64,000 nt of DNA from Gonocerus acuteangulatus (taxonomy: Eukaryota; Arthropoda; Insecta; Hemiptera; Coreidae), in contig OX328131.1 of NCBI GenBank assembly GCA_946811695.1, positions 10,015,453 through 10,079,452 on the forward strand. The letters are read 5' to 3'. Below the pieces are notes generated by a model. It searched no databases, had not been told where the DNA came from, and saw nothing but the letters and a program-made list of their open reading frames with translations. Every line of letters starts with the position of its first letter. Position 1 is the stretch's first letter. Of this stretch, positions 10,546 through 21,309 are shown piece after piece. Both the position numbers and the translations under genes were made by a program.

Positions 10546-11500
10546 ATGACAGCGCTTAAGACGCATCTAGCAGGCAGTGCTTGCATAATCAGTATTAAGG
10601 ACTTAGAATATTTAACAAAGAAGAACCAACTTCCTACAACAAAAGAAGTTTTGTTAAGACTTTTTTTTATGGGAGAAGAAGACAGTCAGGAACACTAGTC
10701 ATAGCACAATTGAAGAATTGACTGTTGAAGTTTGGAGGAAAGCTCTAATCCCGACTAAATATGCCAAGGATCCGCTTGAAAAACTTGAAAGTGTGCTTTC
10801 ACAGTGGCTACTTTCAAAGAAACATAAATGCAGAAAAACAAACGAGTAATCATTTGTTAGCAAAATCGGAAAACGTTTTGACATTGCCCATTCAGATGTT
10901 CTAATTCTCATAAAAATACAAGACAACTATTTTTTAACTGGCAAAAAAACTAAGAGAAAAATGATAATTTCGTCTCAAGACAAAGAGTACGAAGACAAGG
11001 TATGGTTGGGATTCGGCTAGGACAAAAAAAAGTCAGATCTTCAGAAAGAAATCTGTATTGGACGTTTCTGCTGCACTTTGGCAGCCTACTTCAGCTTGGA
11101 AGAAGGCTGCCAAAGTGCAGCAGAAACGTCCAATACTGATTTCTTCCTGAAGGTCTGACGTTTTTTTCTCCTAGCCGAATCCCAACCATACCTTCCTCTC
11201 CACTAAGATAAAGAGTATATTAAAATACAAGAAAGATTTGAAAAAGAAGAGGAGAGAAGTGAAAAGTCTGTTTCTGCTGCGAAATCCACGTCTTCTTCTA
11301 TTAATCCACCTGATGATGGCTTAAATGATTGCTCCAGTGCCAAAAGCAGTTCTGAAAATGGTTCTGATCATGAATTATATCAACCTTCGTCAAAAAAAGA
11401 GTTAGAAAACGTTTTAGATGAGAAGAGCGAAGATCTTTCTGAACCAATGGCTAAGAAGAGCCTTTTGGAACTTGGAGCCATTTCCAAAGACAAAATTTAA
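10546..11500 (+). pseudogene. Decayed ORF inside a DNA transposon, function unknown
   Basis: An ATG at 10546 opens a frame with MTALKTHLAG and SIKDLEYLTKKNQLPTT, ending at a stop near 10698. The reading then continues in another frame with EVWRKALIPTKYAKDP and VLSQWLLSKKHKC, and again with FDIAHSDVLILIKI. After the palindromic insertion at 10997-11194, a serine- and glutamate-rich tail follows, with a stop at 11500. The succession of conserved-looking blocks in shifting frames indicates a real protein broken by frameshifts and an insertion. From memory, similar blocks occur in uncharacterised insect proteins, but I cannot assign a function. Its position between TIR-like ends suggests it belongs to the transposon. 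No catalytic motif is visible. Confidence 0.6.
10997..11194. mobile_element. Palindromic Penelope-like insert with degenerate hammerhead pair
   Basis: The arms run from 'aaggtatggttgggattcgg' to its inverse at the right end. Each arm carries a hammerhead-like segment: the left on the minus strand (about 11057-11095), the right on the plus strand (about 11096-11135). Stem II (GCTGC/GCAGC) and the GAAACGTCC box remain, but the CUGANGA box is altered. Confidence 0.7.
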
Positions 11501-11568
11501 AAACTTAATTTTTATTATGGTCTTCATTAAAAAATGTACTTATTTTTAACATGATTTCTAATGTAAAA

Positions 11569-11880
11569 TCTATATATATAAAAATCACCTGTCTGTTTGT
11601 CTGTATGTGGGTTTGTTCCTTATATAAATCCACACTGTTTGACCCATTTTTACCAAACTTGGCACACAGGTACTTCTTGGTCGGGGAAGTCTCGTAGGCT
11701 AGGTCAAAAAAATCGACCAGCTGTCTGTCTGTATGTTTGTTCCTTATACGAATCCACGCCGTTTGACCGATTGCCATCCAACTTGGCACACAGGTAGGTC
11801 TTGATACGGCGAGTATCGTAGCCTAAGTTAAAAAGTCCGACTCGCAGGAACTGCATCATCTTAGCGCGGTTCCGTTCATA
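11569..11880 (+). mobile_element. Helitron/Helentron-like fragment (family 3)
   Basis: It begins TCTATATATATAAAAATCAC and contains two copies of a unit with 'gtttgttccttata' and 'ccaaacttggcacacaggta', the same text as the array at 50400-51870. The end near 'gcgcggttccgttcatatcc' is tentative. Confidence 0.55.
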
Positions 11881-12204
11881 TCCCTTTTGTCATTTGAAAA
11901 GCTTAGAATAGAAATAGATAATATTTGGTTTGGCCTTTGTTCAAAGGGATTTATGACTTTACCTGGTCGGGTCCGCCAGACCCCAGAATCCTCTTCTAGA
12001 GATATCTATTCATACGTTGAATGCATTGAAAAATATCACAATATTTCACATTTTCTTGTGGTCTTCTACTATAGTAATAATTCTACAAATAAAATCAATT
12101 AAAAAATAAAATAAGAAACCAACAACACAAAAGCAATTAAAAATATTCAAAAGATTTACATTTTCCTTACATAAGAAATTACAAAAATAAAAAGCAATAA
12201 AAAA

Positions 12205-12860
12205 CTAAGGGAAAGAGACAAAAAGAACGACAAAAACCCGTTCATAAGAACTGAACAGACGTATTTGATGTTTTAAGCACTTATTTCTTCGATTGACATC
12301 ACCTAATCAAAAATTGTTTCAGAGTCTTTTTTGTGGAGAATTTAGAAAGCTTTCAAATAGTTTCTATCCATTTAGCAAAATTTCCCAACCGTGTTCGAGA
12401 TATTAATGAAAGTATACGAAGTTCCCAAAACTTTTCATGTCTGTTCATAAAATATTTTATTCTAACCCTTCCTTAACTCCAAACGTAACCAAAAGTTTAA
12501 CATATTAGTTTTAATGAAATCCGAACGTGCAGAAAATGTTTAAACTGTATCCCATGATTTTATGTACCAAAACCAAAAACGTTATTCAGCAACTATTTTT
12601 CAAATTTTCTCGAAAACAGTTAAAGCTATCGCTTTAAAAATCGTTTTCCTAGGCCAAGAAGCCTATAAAACGAGTACTTGCAAGCATTGAAGTAAGCGGA
12701 ACGATTTTTTTCGCGCGACATTCGCTCCAAAAACCATGTTCCGGTGGGCGGATTCTGCTATTTAACGAACTTGACCTTTCAAATTAGACGAAAGATTTAT
12801 GTACCAAATTTCATCAAGACCATTAGGGGGGGCCGTAAAACCGCGAATAGACAAATAAAT
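12205..12860 (-). mobile_element. Helentron/DINE-like element (family 2) fragment
   Basis: The block order 'gacatcacctaatcaaaa', 'ttcgagatattaatgaaag', 'taactccaaacgtaacc' and 'accaaatttcatcaagacc' is the reverse complement of 47270-48070. The 5' end is cut off by a family 3 fragment. Confidence 0.65.
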
Positions 12861-12867
12861 ATAAATA

Positions 12868-13050
12868 TATATATATATTTATTTATATATTTATATCAAT
12901 ATATATAAATATATGTTATATATGTTTGTTCATTATACAAATCCTAACCGTTTGATCGATTTTGATGGAACTTGGCACACATGTAGATCTTAATCCTGGG
13001 AGTGTCATAGGCTAGGTTAAAATCGACTAGGAATAACAATTCCGAGGTCA
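12868..13050 (+). mobile_element. Helitron/Helentron-like fragment (family 3)
   Basis: TA-rich DNA followed by 'tgtttgttcattatac' and 'tggaacttggcacacatgta', one diverged copy of the unit found at 11569-11880 and 50400-51870. Confidence 0.5.
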
Positions 13051-13469
13051 CGGATTCGTAACTGTGAACCCGAACAGTTTCAGAGTTGTGTTATTAGATT
13101 TTAATATTACTTATTTGGGCTTTTCAAGATGCAGAATGTAGTTGTAGCGTAGCATGCCAGGTAACAGATAAGCAAATAAATTTAAGTTTTTGTATCCTAG
13201 CACGTCTTGTAATTTTTTCAAAAATTGTAAAAAAAATTCCCATTTGCATGTTTTAAATCAACATTGAGCACTGCCTTCCAATTGACTTATAACCTTGAAA
13301 TTTTGGCTCCTAACTTCTTTTATCAAATATAAAAGAAATGGACCACCCTAGTGCACATGCATAACAAGTTTTTTGCAAGATGATCCAATATATATTTAAG
13401 GTAGGGATTGTCGGGGTTCGGTCACTGCTACTTAATAAAACTACATTTTATCATAAAAATGGTTTTATT

Positions 13470-13515
13470 GTGCCGACGTTTCGGCTTGAACTTCAAGCCT
13501 TCATCAGGGCTGTAA
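13470..13515 (-). ncRNA. Hammerhead ribozyme, small type
   Basis: The minus strand reads CTGATGA, then a hairpin GGCTTGAA/TTCAAGCC, then GAAACGTC. These are the conserved hammerhead boxes CUGANGA and GAAA with a GUC cleavage triplet. Stem III would be only ACGU, which is self-complementary, as in small hammerheads of Penelope-like elements that act as dimers. One unpaired base sits between the CUGANGA box and stem II. Confidence 0.65.
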
Positions 13516-13546
13516 AAAACAAGTAGGACGGATGTAATACTGAAAT

Positions 13547-13615
<69 letters not shown>

Positions 13616-13775
13616 TACATACACAAATACACATACATATATACATACATACATATATGGAAAAAGACAAAAACATAAAATACTTTTTATGTTTTTGTCT
13701 TTTTTATGTATTTTATGTTTTTGTCTTTTTCCATATATGTATGTATGTATATATGTAAGTGTATTTGTGTATGTA

Positions 13776-13816
<41 letters not shown>

Positions 13817-13848
13817 TTCAGTATTACATCCGTCCTACTTGTTTTTTA

Positions 13849-13893
13849 CAGCCCTGATGAATGCTTGAAGTTCAAGCCGAAACTTCGGCACAA
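13849..13893 (+). ncRNA. Hammerhead ribozyme, mutated cleavage side
   Basis: It reads CTGATGA, a stem II hairpin GCTTGAA/TTCAAGC, then GAAACTTC. The core boxes are kept but the expected GTC is TTC, so the ACGU stem III is lost. Mirror copy of 13470-13515. Confidence 0.5.
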
Positions 13894-13965
13894 TAAAACC
13901 ATTTTTATGATAAAATGTAGTTTTATTAAGTAGCAGTGACCGAACCCCGACAATCCCTACCTTGC

Positions 13966-14415
13966 ATCATCTACGGTCAACCATCTCCTCTCAATGAATA
14001 TATATATTTAACTCTCTCGAGAGTGGATAAATGCATTTAATCAGATTCAAGAATATTCAAACGCCCTTTAACCAGATATACCAGGTATAAATATGTTTTT
14101 TATGAATGGCTTACTCCGCTTGCATTATGAAAAGAGAGCAATACTGGAAAATGTAAATGAAAATGAGTTATTACAACAAGTCTGGAGATATTTTCCCGCC
14201 GAGATAAGTGCCAAAACGAATCTGTTGTTGTTTTCTTCAGAGGGAATGCAAATCTAATGGAGATTTCGGAATAGACTTCGTAACAACATGTTTTCCGCTG
14301 GCATTATCATTGTGCACAAACACCTCAGCGGAAACACAACACCCAATTTCAAAATTAGCACTCTAGCAATGTGCTTCTATTGACTTATTCATAAACAGGT
14401 TTAACACTGATTGAG
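13966..14415. other. Unannotated intergenic DNA
   Basis: No gene or element recognised. Confidence 0.4.
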
Positions 14416-15431
14416 GTAAGGGATTAAAGTATGTCGAATTATTGTCCGACATGTTTCATGCATTTGTGACGTGGCGCCCTGCTTGGAGTGAGAACCTGTT
14501 TTCTACCTCTTTGGAACTGAGTTATATTTTTATATAACTCACGGAGGAGTTTGACAAGAAAGCAAATTTCTCAAGCAAGGCGAGTATGCTTCGGAATGTA
14601 ATGAAATGTGCTGTTTTTGACTTATTCATACTCATGTTAACCACACATTGAGGTAAGGGATTAAAGTATGTCGAATTATTGTCCGACATGTTTCATGCAT
14701 TCCTCACGCAGGAGTTTGACAAGAAAGCAAATTTCTCAAGCAAGGCGAGTATGCTTCGGAATGTAATGAAATGTGCTGTTTTTTACTTATTCATACTCAT
14801 GTTAACCACACATTCACGTAAGGGATTAAAGTATGTCGAATTATTGTCCGACATGTTTCATGCATTCCTCACGCAGGAGTTTGACAAGAAAGCAAATTTC
14901 TCAAGCAAGGCGAGTATGCTTCGGAATGTAATGAAATGTGCTGTTTTTTACTTATTCATACTCATGTTAACCACACATTGAGGTAAGGGATTAAAGTATG
15001 TCGAATTATTGTCCGACATGTTTCATGCATTCCTCACGCAGGAGTTTGACAAGAAAGCAAATTTCTCAAGCAAGGCGAGTATGCTTCGGAATGTAATGAA
15101 ATGTGCTGTTTTTTACTTATTCATACTCATGTTAACCACACATTGAGGTAAGGGATTAAAGTATGTCGAATTATTGTCCGACATGTTTCATGCATTCCTC
15201 ACGCAGGAGTTTGACAAGAAAGCAAATTTCTCAAGCAAGGCGAGTATGCTTCGGAATGTAATGAAATGTGCTGTTTTTTACTTATTCATACTCATGTTAA
15301 CCACACATTCAGGTAAGGGATTAAAGTATGTCGAATTATTGTCCGACATGTTTCATGCATTCCTCACGCAGGAGTTTGACAAGAAAGCAAATTTCTCAAG
15401 CAAGGCGAGTATGCTTCGGAATGTAATGAAA
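14416..15431 (+). repeat. 165-bp tandem array, ~5.5 copies
   Basis: The landmark 'gtaagggattaaagtatgtc' occurs at 14653, 14818, 14983, 15148 and 15313, exactly 165 bp apart. A diverged first copy at 14416 contains extra sequence (14468-14545). As 165 is 55 codons, the frame stays open (a repeated MSDMFHAFLTQEFDKKANFS peptide), but start and stop positions vary with copy mutations. Units are almost identical. Confidence 0.9.
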
Positions 15432-15780
15432 TTATTTATTGTAAATTTGCTACAATACAATTAAATAAAATAATAATCTATAAACCAAAAATATTGACAC
15501 ACATGATTACATGCACACACACTTCTTTTGATTGAAATATTTAGGGCAACAAAACCTAACGGCCGTCAGCGCCCTATTATTATTAATTCATATTTTTTTC
15601 CTGTCTTTGTTTTAAATTAATTTCTCTGTTTTTTTTTTACGTTAATTTCTCTCTAATTCCTCCACCCCCCCCCCAAAAAAAAGAAGATACCAACTTTTAG
15701 AAATAAGAAATGGTCAACAATAAATGAAATAAGAGGTAACAAAATTATCACAGAAATTACTACTTAAAAAGTAATTGAAG
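15432..15780. other. Unannotated AT-rich DNA
   Basis: No gene recognised. A C-run lies near 15664-15674. Confidence 0.4.
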
Positions 15781-16010
15781 CGTTTATTTCAGAAACCCGA
15801 CAAGTGCACTTTTTCTAAATGTCGGGAAAACTAAAAAACTTCCTAATTTTATAAATTGACCCCATGCATTATTTATTTTTCCAGTACAATAAGAAACGAT
15901 TTGAGGTTTTCCCAAACCGGATCCTTTTCTAATTTTAAAATTTGAACGTTTTTTTTTTTAGTTTTCCCAAAATTTCAAAAAGTGCACTTGACGGGTTTCT
16001 GAAATAAACG
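15781..16010. mobile_element. 230-bp MITE
   Basis: The ends are inverted repeats: CGTTTATTTCAGAAACCCG followed by 'caagtgcacttttt', and the complement at 15976-16010. The inner arms also pair imperfectly ('gggaaaacta'). The flanks ATTGAAG and ATTCAAG could be a 7-bp TSD with one mismatch. Superfamily unresolved. Confidence 0.75.
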
Positions 16011-16199
16011 ATTCAAGTAAATCAATGACATAAAATTATAAACATACAACAAAACAGATGAAATAACAATATACATGTAAAAAATGACTCTAACAACTAA
16101 CAATAAATAAAACATAATATTATATATACATATATACATATTGATATGCTGACATATATACATATATGACACAATAATATACATACATAGTGATATGCT

Positions 16200-16274
16200 G
16201 TTTATTGCATGGGACTTGCAGACAAAAATAAACTCCCTTCTTGCAGGGTTACTGTAAGGAGGAAACAAATAAAA

Positions 16275-16366
<92 letters not shown>

Positions 16367-16456
16367 CTCAAGGGGAAATTCTACCATCTAACTTTTTTTT
16401 TTAATATTAGAATTTTAGAGAGTTATTTTTGGCATCAATATTTGAAATGTGCAAAA

Positions 16457-16503
<47 letters not shown>

Positions 16504-16590
16504 TATATATATTTTATTTTTTTTTATTAGTTTCCTCTCTACAGTAACCCTGCAAAGAGGCCGTTTATTTTGTGCTACACGTTCCAATAC

Positions 16591-16647
<57 letters not shown>

Positions 16648-16741
16648 TGCTCAAGGGGAAATTCTACCATCAAACTTTTTTTTTTAATTTTAGAATTTTA
16701 GAGGGTTATTTTTGGCATCAATATTCGGAATGTGCAAAAAA

Positions 16742-16815
<74 letters not shown>
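16200..16815. repeat. Compound (TA)n array with duplicated spacers
   Basis: (TA)n blocks lie at about 16277-16364, 16465-16512, 16595-16646 and 16745-16815. The spacers 16365-16464 and 16647-16744 are near-identical copies ('ctcaaggggaaattctacc' to 'gtgcaaaaatgtgtg'). 'acagtaaccctgca' appears near 16540-16553 and inverted near 16243-16257. [12 protein letters not shown] frames here are artefacts of the repeat. Confidence 0.85.
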
Positions 16816-16829
16816 AATTTCACAAATAA

Positions 16830-17145
16830 AATTGGACGAAATAAAGTATATTTATACTCTTAAAGTAGTAAATCGCTATTAATGTGTTATTTATGACTAT
16901 TACCATATTTTTATAACTGAATGCTATTGTAAATATTTTGTCCGATAAAGGAATGAATACTTAAGATCATTATAGAGCTAAAATGTAAATGTGTGTTTAA
17001 TTACATTATCATAAATCCGGAGCACGTGTTGGTTCATTAGATAATTAAATATTAGCTTTTGTTAAAGAGTTTACGAATCTACATGTAATCCAGATGTATT
17101 ACTGACGTAAATGGGATTTCGATTGATATTCTCCAATGCAATATA
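16830..17145. other. Unannotated AT-rich DNA
   Basis: No gene or repeat boundary recognised. Confidence 0.4.
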
Positions 17146-17244
17146 TTGAGTCTTCCGAAAAATAATGCAGGATTTTGGTATTACAATAAAAAAAGTTTTT
17201 TATAACTGTGTTCTTTAATCAAACTAGTCTTCTATACTCTCAAT

Positions 17245-17720
17245 TAGTGTTGGGCAAAAATTATTCAGAATGATGAATAATGATTAATGAATAAATGTAT
17301 TATTTCATTCATGAATGAAGAATAATTACTTTTATTCATTATTCGTTATTCTGTGAATGAAGTTTATGTTTTATTCACAAATTATTCGAATGATCATTCA
17401 GAATAAACATGTTTTAGTGAATAACGATAGATTTATTATAATGTTGGCAGCCATAAATACGTATATATATATGTGTGTGTGTGTTTGAGTAGGATTATTC
17501 AGTAGACCAACTAGAAATAAATAATAACGAATGATGAATAATGAATGATGAGTAACGAATAATGAATAATTCTCTGAATAATTCATGATGTACCGTGTGA
17601 ATAAGATAATTCAGTGAATTATTCATCATTCACTAAAATGTTATTCGAATGATCATTCGAATAATAATTTATTCGAATGATCATTCGAATAATAATTTAT
17701 TCGAATAATGCCCAGCACTG
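17245..17720. mobile_element. 476-bp hAT MITE built from ATTCGAATGATC repeats
   Basis: The ends TAGTGTTGGGCA and, reverse-complemented, CAGTGCTGGGCA are typical hAT termini. CTCTCAAT flanks both sides (17237-17244 and 17721-17728), a perfect 8-bp TSD. Inside are many copies of 'attattcgaatgatcattc' and 'gaataatgaat' in both orientations, so the whole element is strongly self-complementary. Confidence 0.92.
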
Positions 17721-17728
17721 CTCTCAAT

Positions 17729-18560
17729 ACATTTCTCCCAACATGTTGGTAACTTCTTAATAACGGCTGAATAGAATTCAGAATTCTTAGAATTTATGGA
17801 GTCAATAAACGCATTCTTTAATTCCGTTCAATTTATAAATATTTTGTGTTGTAAATAGTGGTTCAGGCGTTTAAAACAATGGTGGTCAGTAGGCGAGAGG
17901 TCCGGAGAGTAGGGCCCATGTGACTAGAAAAGGGTCATTTTTGTTTCGGCAAAGAAGTGCATCACAAACTTTATAGCGCTGATTTTTTGGCGGTCGTTTA
18001 ATGCGTGTGGAACCCAACTTTCGAGCATTTTCACTTTTCCAATCGCCTTGAGGTGGACATGGATGGTCGATTTGCTAACTTTAAGTTTTTCTGCATGTTC
18101 CAGAACAGTTACTCTGGGGTTTTCTTACACCGATGATCGCAGAACATCATCAAGAGAGGAAGCCCTTCCGCGACCTTCTTTATCTTCAGGGCTGAAGTCT
18201 CCATCCAGAACCACCTATGAACAGTGCGATCATTTTCACTACCCTCGCCCAGACTTGGTTGATGTTTCTAGTAGCCTTGAGGTGGTCAAGGACGGTCGAT
18301 TTGCTAACTTTAAGTTTATCTGCATGTCCCAGAACAGTTACTCTGGGGTTTTCTTACACCGATGATCGCAGAACATCGTCATCAAGAGAGGAAGGCCTTC
18401 CGCGACCTTCTTTATCTTCAGGGCTGAAGTCTCCATCTAGAAATCTTTTTAAACCAACAACAACAATGCAATCATTAGCACTACCCTCGCCCCAGACTTG
18501 GTTGATGTTTCTAGTCGCCTGGGCTCCGCTTCGGTCGAGTATAAACTCCTAGAAGAAAAT
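17729..18560 (-). pseudogene. mariner transposase remnant
   Basis: Minus-strand reading gives EDKEGRGRASSLDD, then ENPRVTV, EHAEKLKVSKSTIH and LKAIGKVKMLESWVPHAL, the usual N-terminal helix-turn-helix blocks of mariner transposase. It then jumps to GPYSPDLSPTDHH, the C-terminal catalytic-aspartate block, and ends with a CWEKCIES-like segment. The central part with the first two catalytic aspartates is missing. The N-terminal region is duplicated in tandem (about 18046-18210 and 18276-18445, offset about 230 bp). Stops and frameshifts make it non-functional. The last codons continue beyond the hAT insertion at 17146-17236. Confidence 0.8.
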
Positions 18561-18626
18561 CATACGAAATTCATGATGTGATACGCAAAACGTAAAATCC
18601 TGCAGTATTTTCCGGACAACCCAATA

Positions 18627-20276
18627 TTATAAAGGGATTTGAAGCTGCTTGAGCCCTTTTTGCGCCAACAATCCTGGATCAATTGTGTTTAGCGCCATTT
18701 GTTTAGTTGACTCCCCAAGTTCCAGCACATCTCATGAAGCTTGAGCTTCTAAAGGGGTAGTTTCAGCTATTTCCTTGGGCGTTACCATAGCCTCGCTAAA
18801 TAGTCCGACAATAGCACCTGTTTTGAGCCAGATGTTGAGAGAGAGAGAGCATGGTACTTTTTACTGTCGAATCTGTCAATTTGGGCGGCTTCACAGCTAT
18901 CATAGATATATAGGATATTGAGTATGACGCTCTACTACTAGGTCATTTGCGCATTCTAGTATATCGGTTAGAAAAGCTTTGGGTTCTTTTTTACAAATTT
19001 TAGACTTATTAATTAAATTTTGAGACGCCTGTGAGTTTCAGGGATAGGTGTAGTTCTTTGGCTGTGTGTAATGATGTTATGTTCTTTATACTATTGTATA
19101 TCGCTACTATATTCCTAACACTATACTATTTCATAAAATAATTGGTTACAGATTTTTATAATTATTGTCTTAGACTAATTAAAGTAAGACTAATTCAATG
19201 TCTTCTCTTAAGCTTATAAATTAATGTATTATAGGCCTTAAATTAAGACAATTATAATAAAGTAAGACTAATTACAATCATTTCTCAAACTCAGGATGAG
19301 ATTTTAATCATTTTTTAAAAATATTATTTATTAAATAATCTATTTTTTAATTATTTATTTTTAATTAATGCATTTTTTTATTTTATATTTTTATATATTT
19401 TTTTATATTATTTATTAAATAATCTATTTTTTATTTATTTTTTATATATATTTTTTTAATTAATCCATTTATTTTATTTCATCTTTTTTTTTTATTTAAT
19501 ATGTAAAATTTAAAAAAATGTTCCAGGAATTTTTCGATTTACGCATACCTCAATTATTCTTACTTCAGATATTCTTAAGGCATTCCCCCAAAAATTAGCT
19601 TGCTCCTTCAGAAATATAGCCACGTTTTTACAGATACGTCCTGGACTTAAATTTCATCCGTCCGATTTAGGCTAATGCTTAACATCCACCAGGTATGTTA
19701 GTTATGTACATACAACTGTTACCTCAGTTCCTACCATCCCCTGATTTTAAGAAATTGTATTTAATTCCCAAAATAGCCATAATTGGGCATAATTTCTCAT
19801 ACCAGAGGGCGACAGGTTTACAACAGACGTTTATAAATATTACTAAATATTTTCTCCCTATGGAGAGAGGGAGGAACCTCGCTAAAAAGCTAAACCTTCT
19901 GCAGGCGGATCTCAAACCCGCATCCCCTTAGATATCAATCGAAAACGCTACCCACCCAAAAGACGGGAGACCCAAAGAGATAAGTGTTATCCTTAAGCAT
20001 ACAAGTTAAGATATGATCAAAAGTTAGATGTGAATCACAGGGAAACGTGGCGGGCTGATAAGTATGATATCCTGATGATTTAGTCGTTCGCGAACGAAGC
20101 TATTTCTGTCAGATGGAATCATTGGACACGTGGCAACCAATCTCGTCCAGTTATTTATAGAATATAAGTCGTTTTATGAAGATATCTTAGGCTTGGGCGA
20201 ATTCCAATGCCAGGTCACTAGGAGGAATGTAGTGAGCAGGTAAACATGATATAATGCACCTCAGGAACCTTGATGT
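18627..20276. other. Intergenic DNA, no gene seen
   Basis: AT-rich, with a T-rich low-complexity stretch at about 19310-19500. No coding signature was recognised; open frames near 19695-19931 overlap on both strands and lack motifs. Confidence 0.4.
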
Positions 20277-20284
20277 GTAAACGG

Positions 20285-20548
20285 CATGGGCGTATATAAG
20301 GGCGGGCTGCAGCCCCTCCCGAAATTTTGATTTGATGGTAAAAACTTGTCGTAAAACCCTTAAAAATAAATTAAATAAGATCACTTAGTTCATAAAAAAT
20401 ATTTTATTTTACGTATAATAGCGTTTTAGTTGCCTAAAACTATACCAAGATCTACATTTTTAGTATTCCATACCCCGGAAATGGTCTCAGCCCCCCCCCC
20501 CGACATTTTCCCAGCCCCTCCCGAAATTATTTTCAATATACGCCCATG
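20285..20548. mobile_element. 264-bp hAT MITE with perfect 8-bp TSD
   Basis: The ends are CATGGGCGTATAT and its complement ATATACGCCCATG. GTAAACGG occurs immediately outside both ends (20277-20284 and 20549-20556). Inside the ends are 'gggcgggctgcagcccc' and matching C-rich blocks. It is related to 556-1000. Confidence 0.92.
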
Positions 20549-20783
20549 GTAAACGGGGGTCCAATATTGTCTTGAGATATCATTTAAGCAGGTAGTGATT
20601 TTAATTTTAACATTCGTTTTCGAGAAAAATTCATTAAACTAAATTTCGTTTTGGGTGCTCAGAAACTATGGATTCTGTTGCTCGAAACGTTTTCCAGGTG
20701 TTGAAAATTCATCCGAACTAAGATTTTTTAATATTGGTTGTGCTTCGAGTTGAGGAATTATTAGAAATTATATTTTATTATAA

Positions 20784-21309
20784 GGGGACGAGGTTAGCTC
20801 AGTGGTAGAGCACTGGACTACTAAGCTGGAGGCCTGAGTTCAAATCCCGAGCAAGCACTAAAGATTATTTCTTATAGTGTCTTCGTTCATGGGTTGAATT
20901 CGGCCTCCCTGACCGTCCCTAGGCCAACACAGCCTTTAATTAATTTAATAATGGGTACCGCGGGAGATGGTGGGTTCGATTCCCAACCTCCGGCAGTAAT
21001 TTTATCATCCCACGGCTCGCTGGTAAAATTCCTCGCTGCACCCTGGATGTCGGCGCTAATGACCTAGACGTAGATGCGCCGTAAAAAAAAATAATAATAA
21101 TAATAAAAAAAAAAAATAAATAAATAATGGGTACCTTGGTTGGTGCTAATGACCCTAGCAGTAGAGCAGACAAGGGGAAAATCAGGCGGCCGGAGCATAG
21201 TACTGACCACACTATCTCCCTAGTGTGCCGTATGGTCATGAATCAGATACCTCTATAGTATCTGCCCCTCAGGGCCCTCATGGCCTGTTACGGGACTGAT
21301 TTTTTTTTA
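20784..21309 (+). mobile_element. tRNA-derived SINE (family A), interrupted by a family B SINE
   Basis: It starts GGGGACGAGGTTAGCTCAGT (A box) with GAGTTCAAATCCCGAGC (B box). The body resumes after the insertion and ends GTTACGGGACTGA then poly(T). The insertion at 20960-21122 is flanked by AATAATGGGTACC. Sense-strand tail is T-rich as in the other copies. Confidence 0.9.
20960..21122 (+). mobile_element. 5'-truncated SINE (family B) nested in SINE A
   Basis: It begins within the tRNA-like part (GCGGGAGATGGTGGGTTCGA, B box) and ends GATGCGCCGT plus an A-rich tail. AATAATGGGTACC at 20947-20959 and 21123-21135 is a 13-bp TSD. This orders the two SINE families in time at this locus: A first, B later. 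Confidence 0.9.

Larger units (their letters stand above)
10128..13350 (+). mobile_element. Degenerate DNA transposon of unknown superfamily
   Basis: Candidate terminal inverted repeats are TAGGATGGTCCAAAAAACT on the left and, reverse-complemented, TAGGGTGGTCCATTTCTTTT on the right. It contains the decayed ORF at 10546-11500 plus later insertions (ribozyme palindrome 10997-11194 and Helentron-like pieces 11569-13050). No TSD was found, so the boundaries rest on the paired termini only. Confidence 0.55.
13399..13965. mobile_element. 567-bp palindrome with a hammerhead-ribozyme pair
   Basis: The left arm (AAGGTAGGGATTGTCGGGG...) and right arm are near-perfect inverted repeats meeting near 13690 at 'aatactttttatg'. 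Both arms include (TA)n and 'cataca' repeats. The ribozyme motifs at 13470-13515 (minus) and 13849-13893 (plus) point outward. The ends differ from the CCGAATCCCAACCA family elsewhere. I infer a tail-joined inverted dimer of a non-autonomous Penelope-like element. Confidence 0.75.
17146..18624 (-). mobile_element. mariner-like element, internally deleted, with hAT insertion
   Basis: The termini are TTGAGTCTTCCG then AAAAATAATGCAGGATTTT on the left and, reverse-complemented, TTGGGTTGTCCGGAAAATAC on the right. Both sides have a TA dinucleotide (17144-17145 and 18625-18626), the Tc1/mariner target. The coding remnant lies on the minus strand. A hAT MITE (17245-17720) is inserted near the 3' end of the transposase. 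Confidence 0.85.

Noticed and set aside
13428..16829. Several tyrosine/isoleucine-repeat frames
   Set aside because: Translations of (TA)n and (CATA)n tracts.
19695..19931. 78-codon frame
   Set aside because: Overlapped by a similar frame on the other strand, no motif or codon signal.
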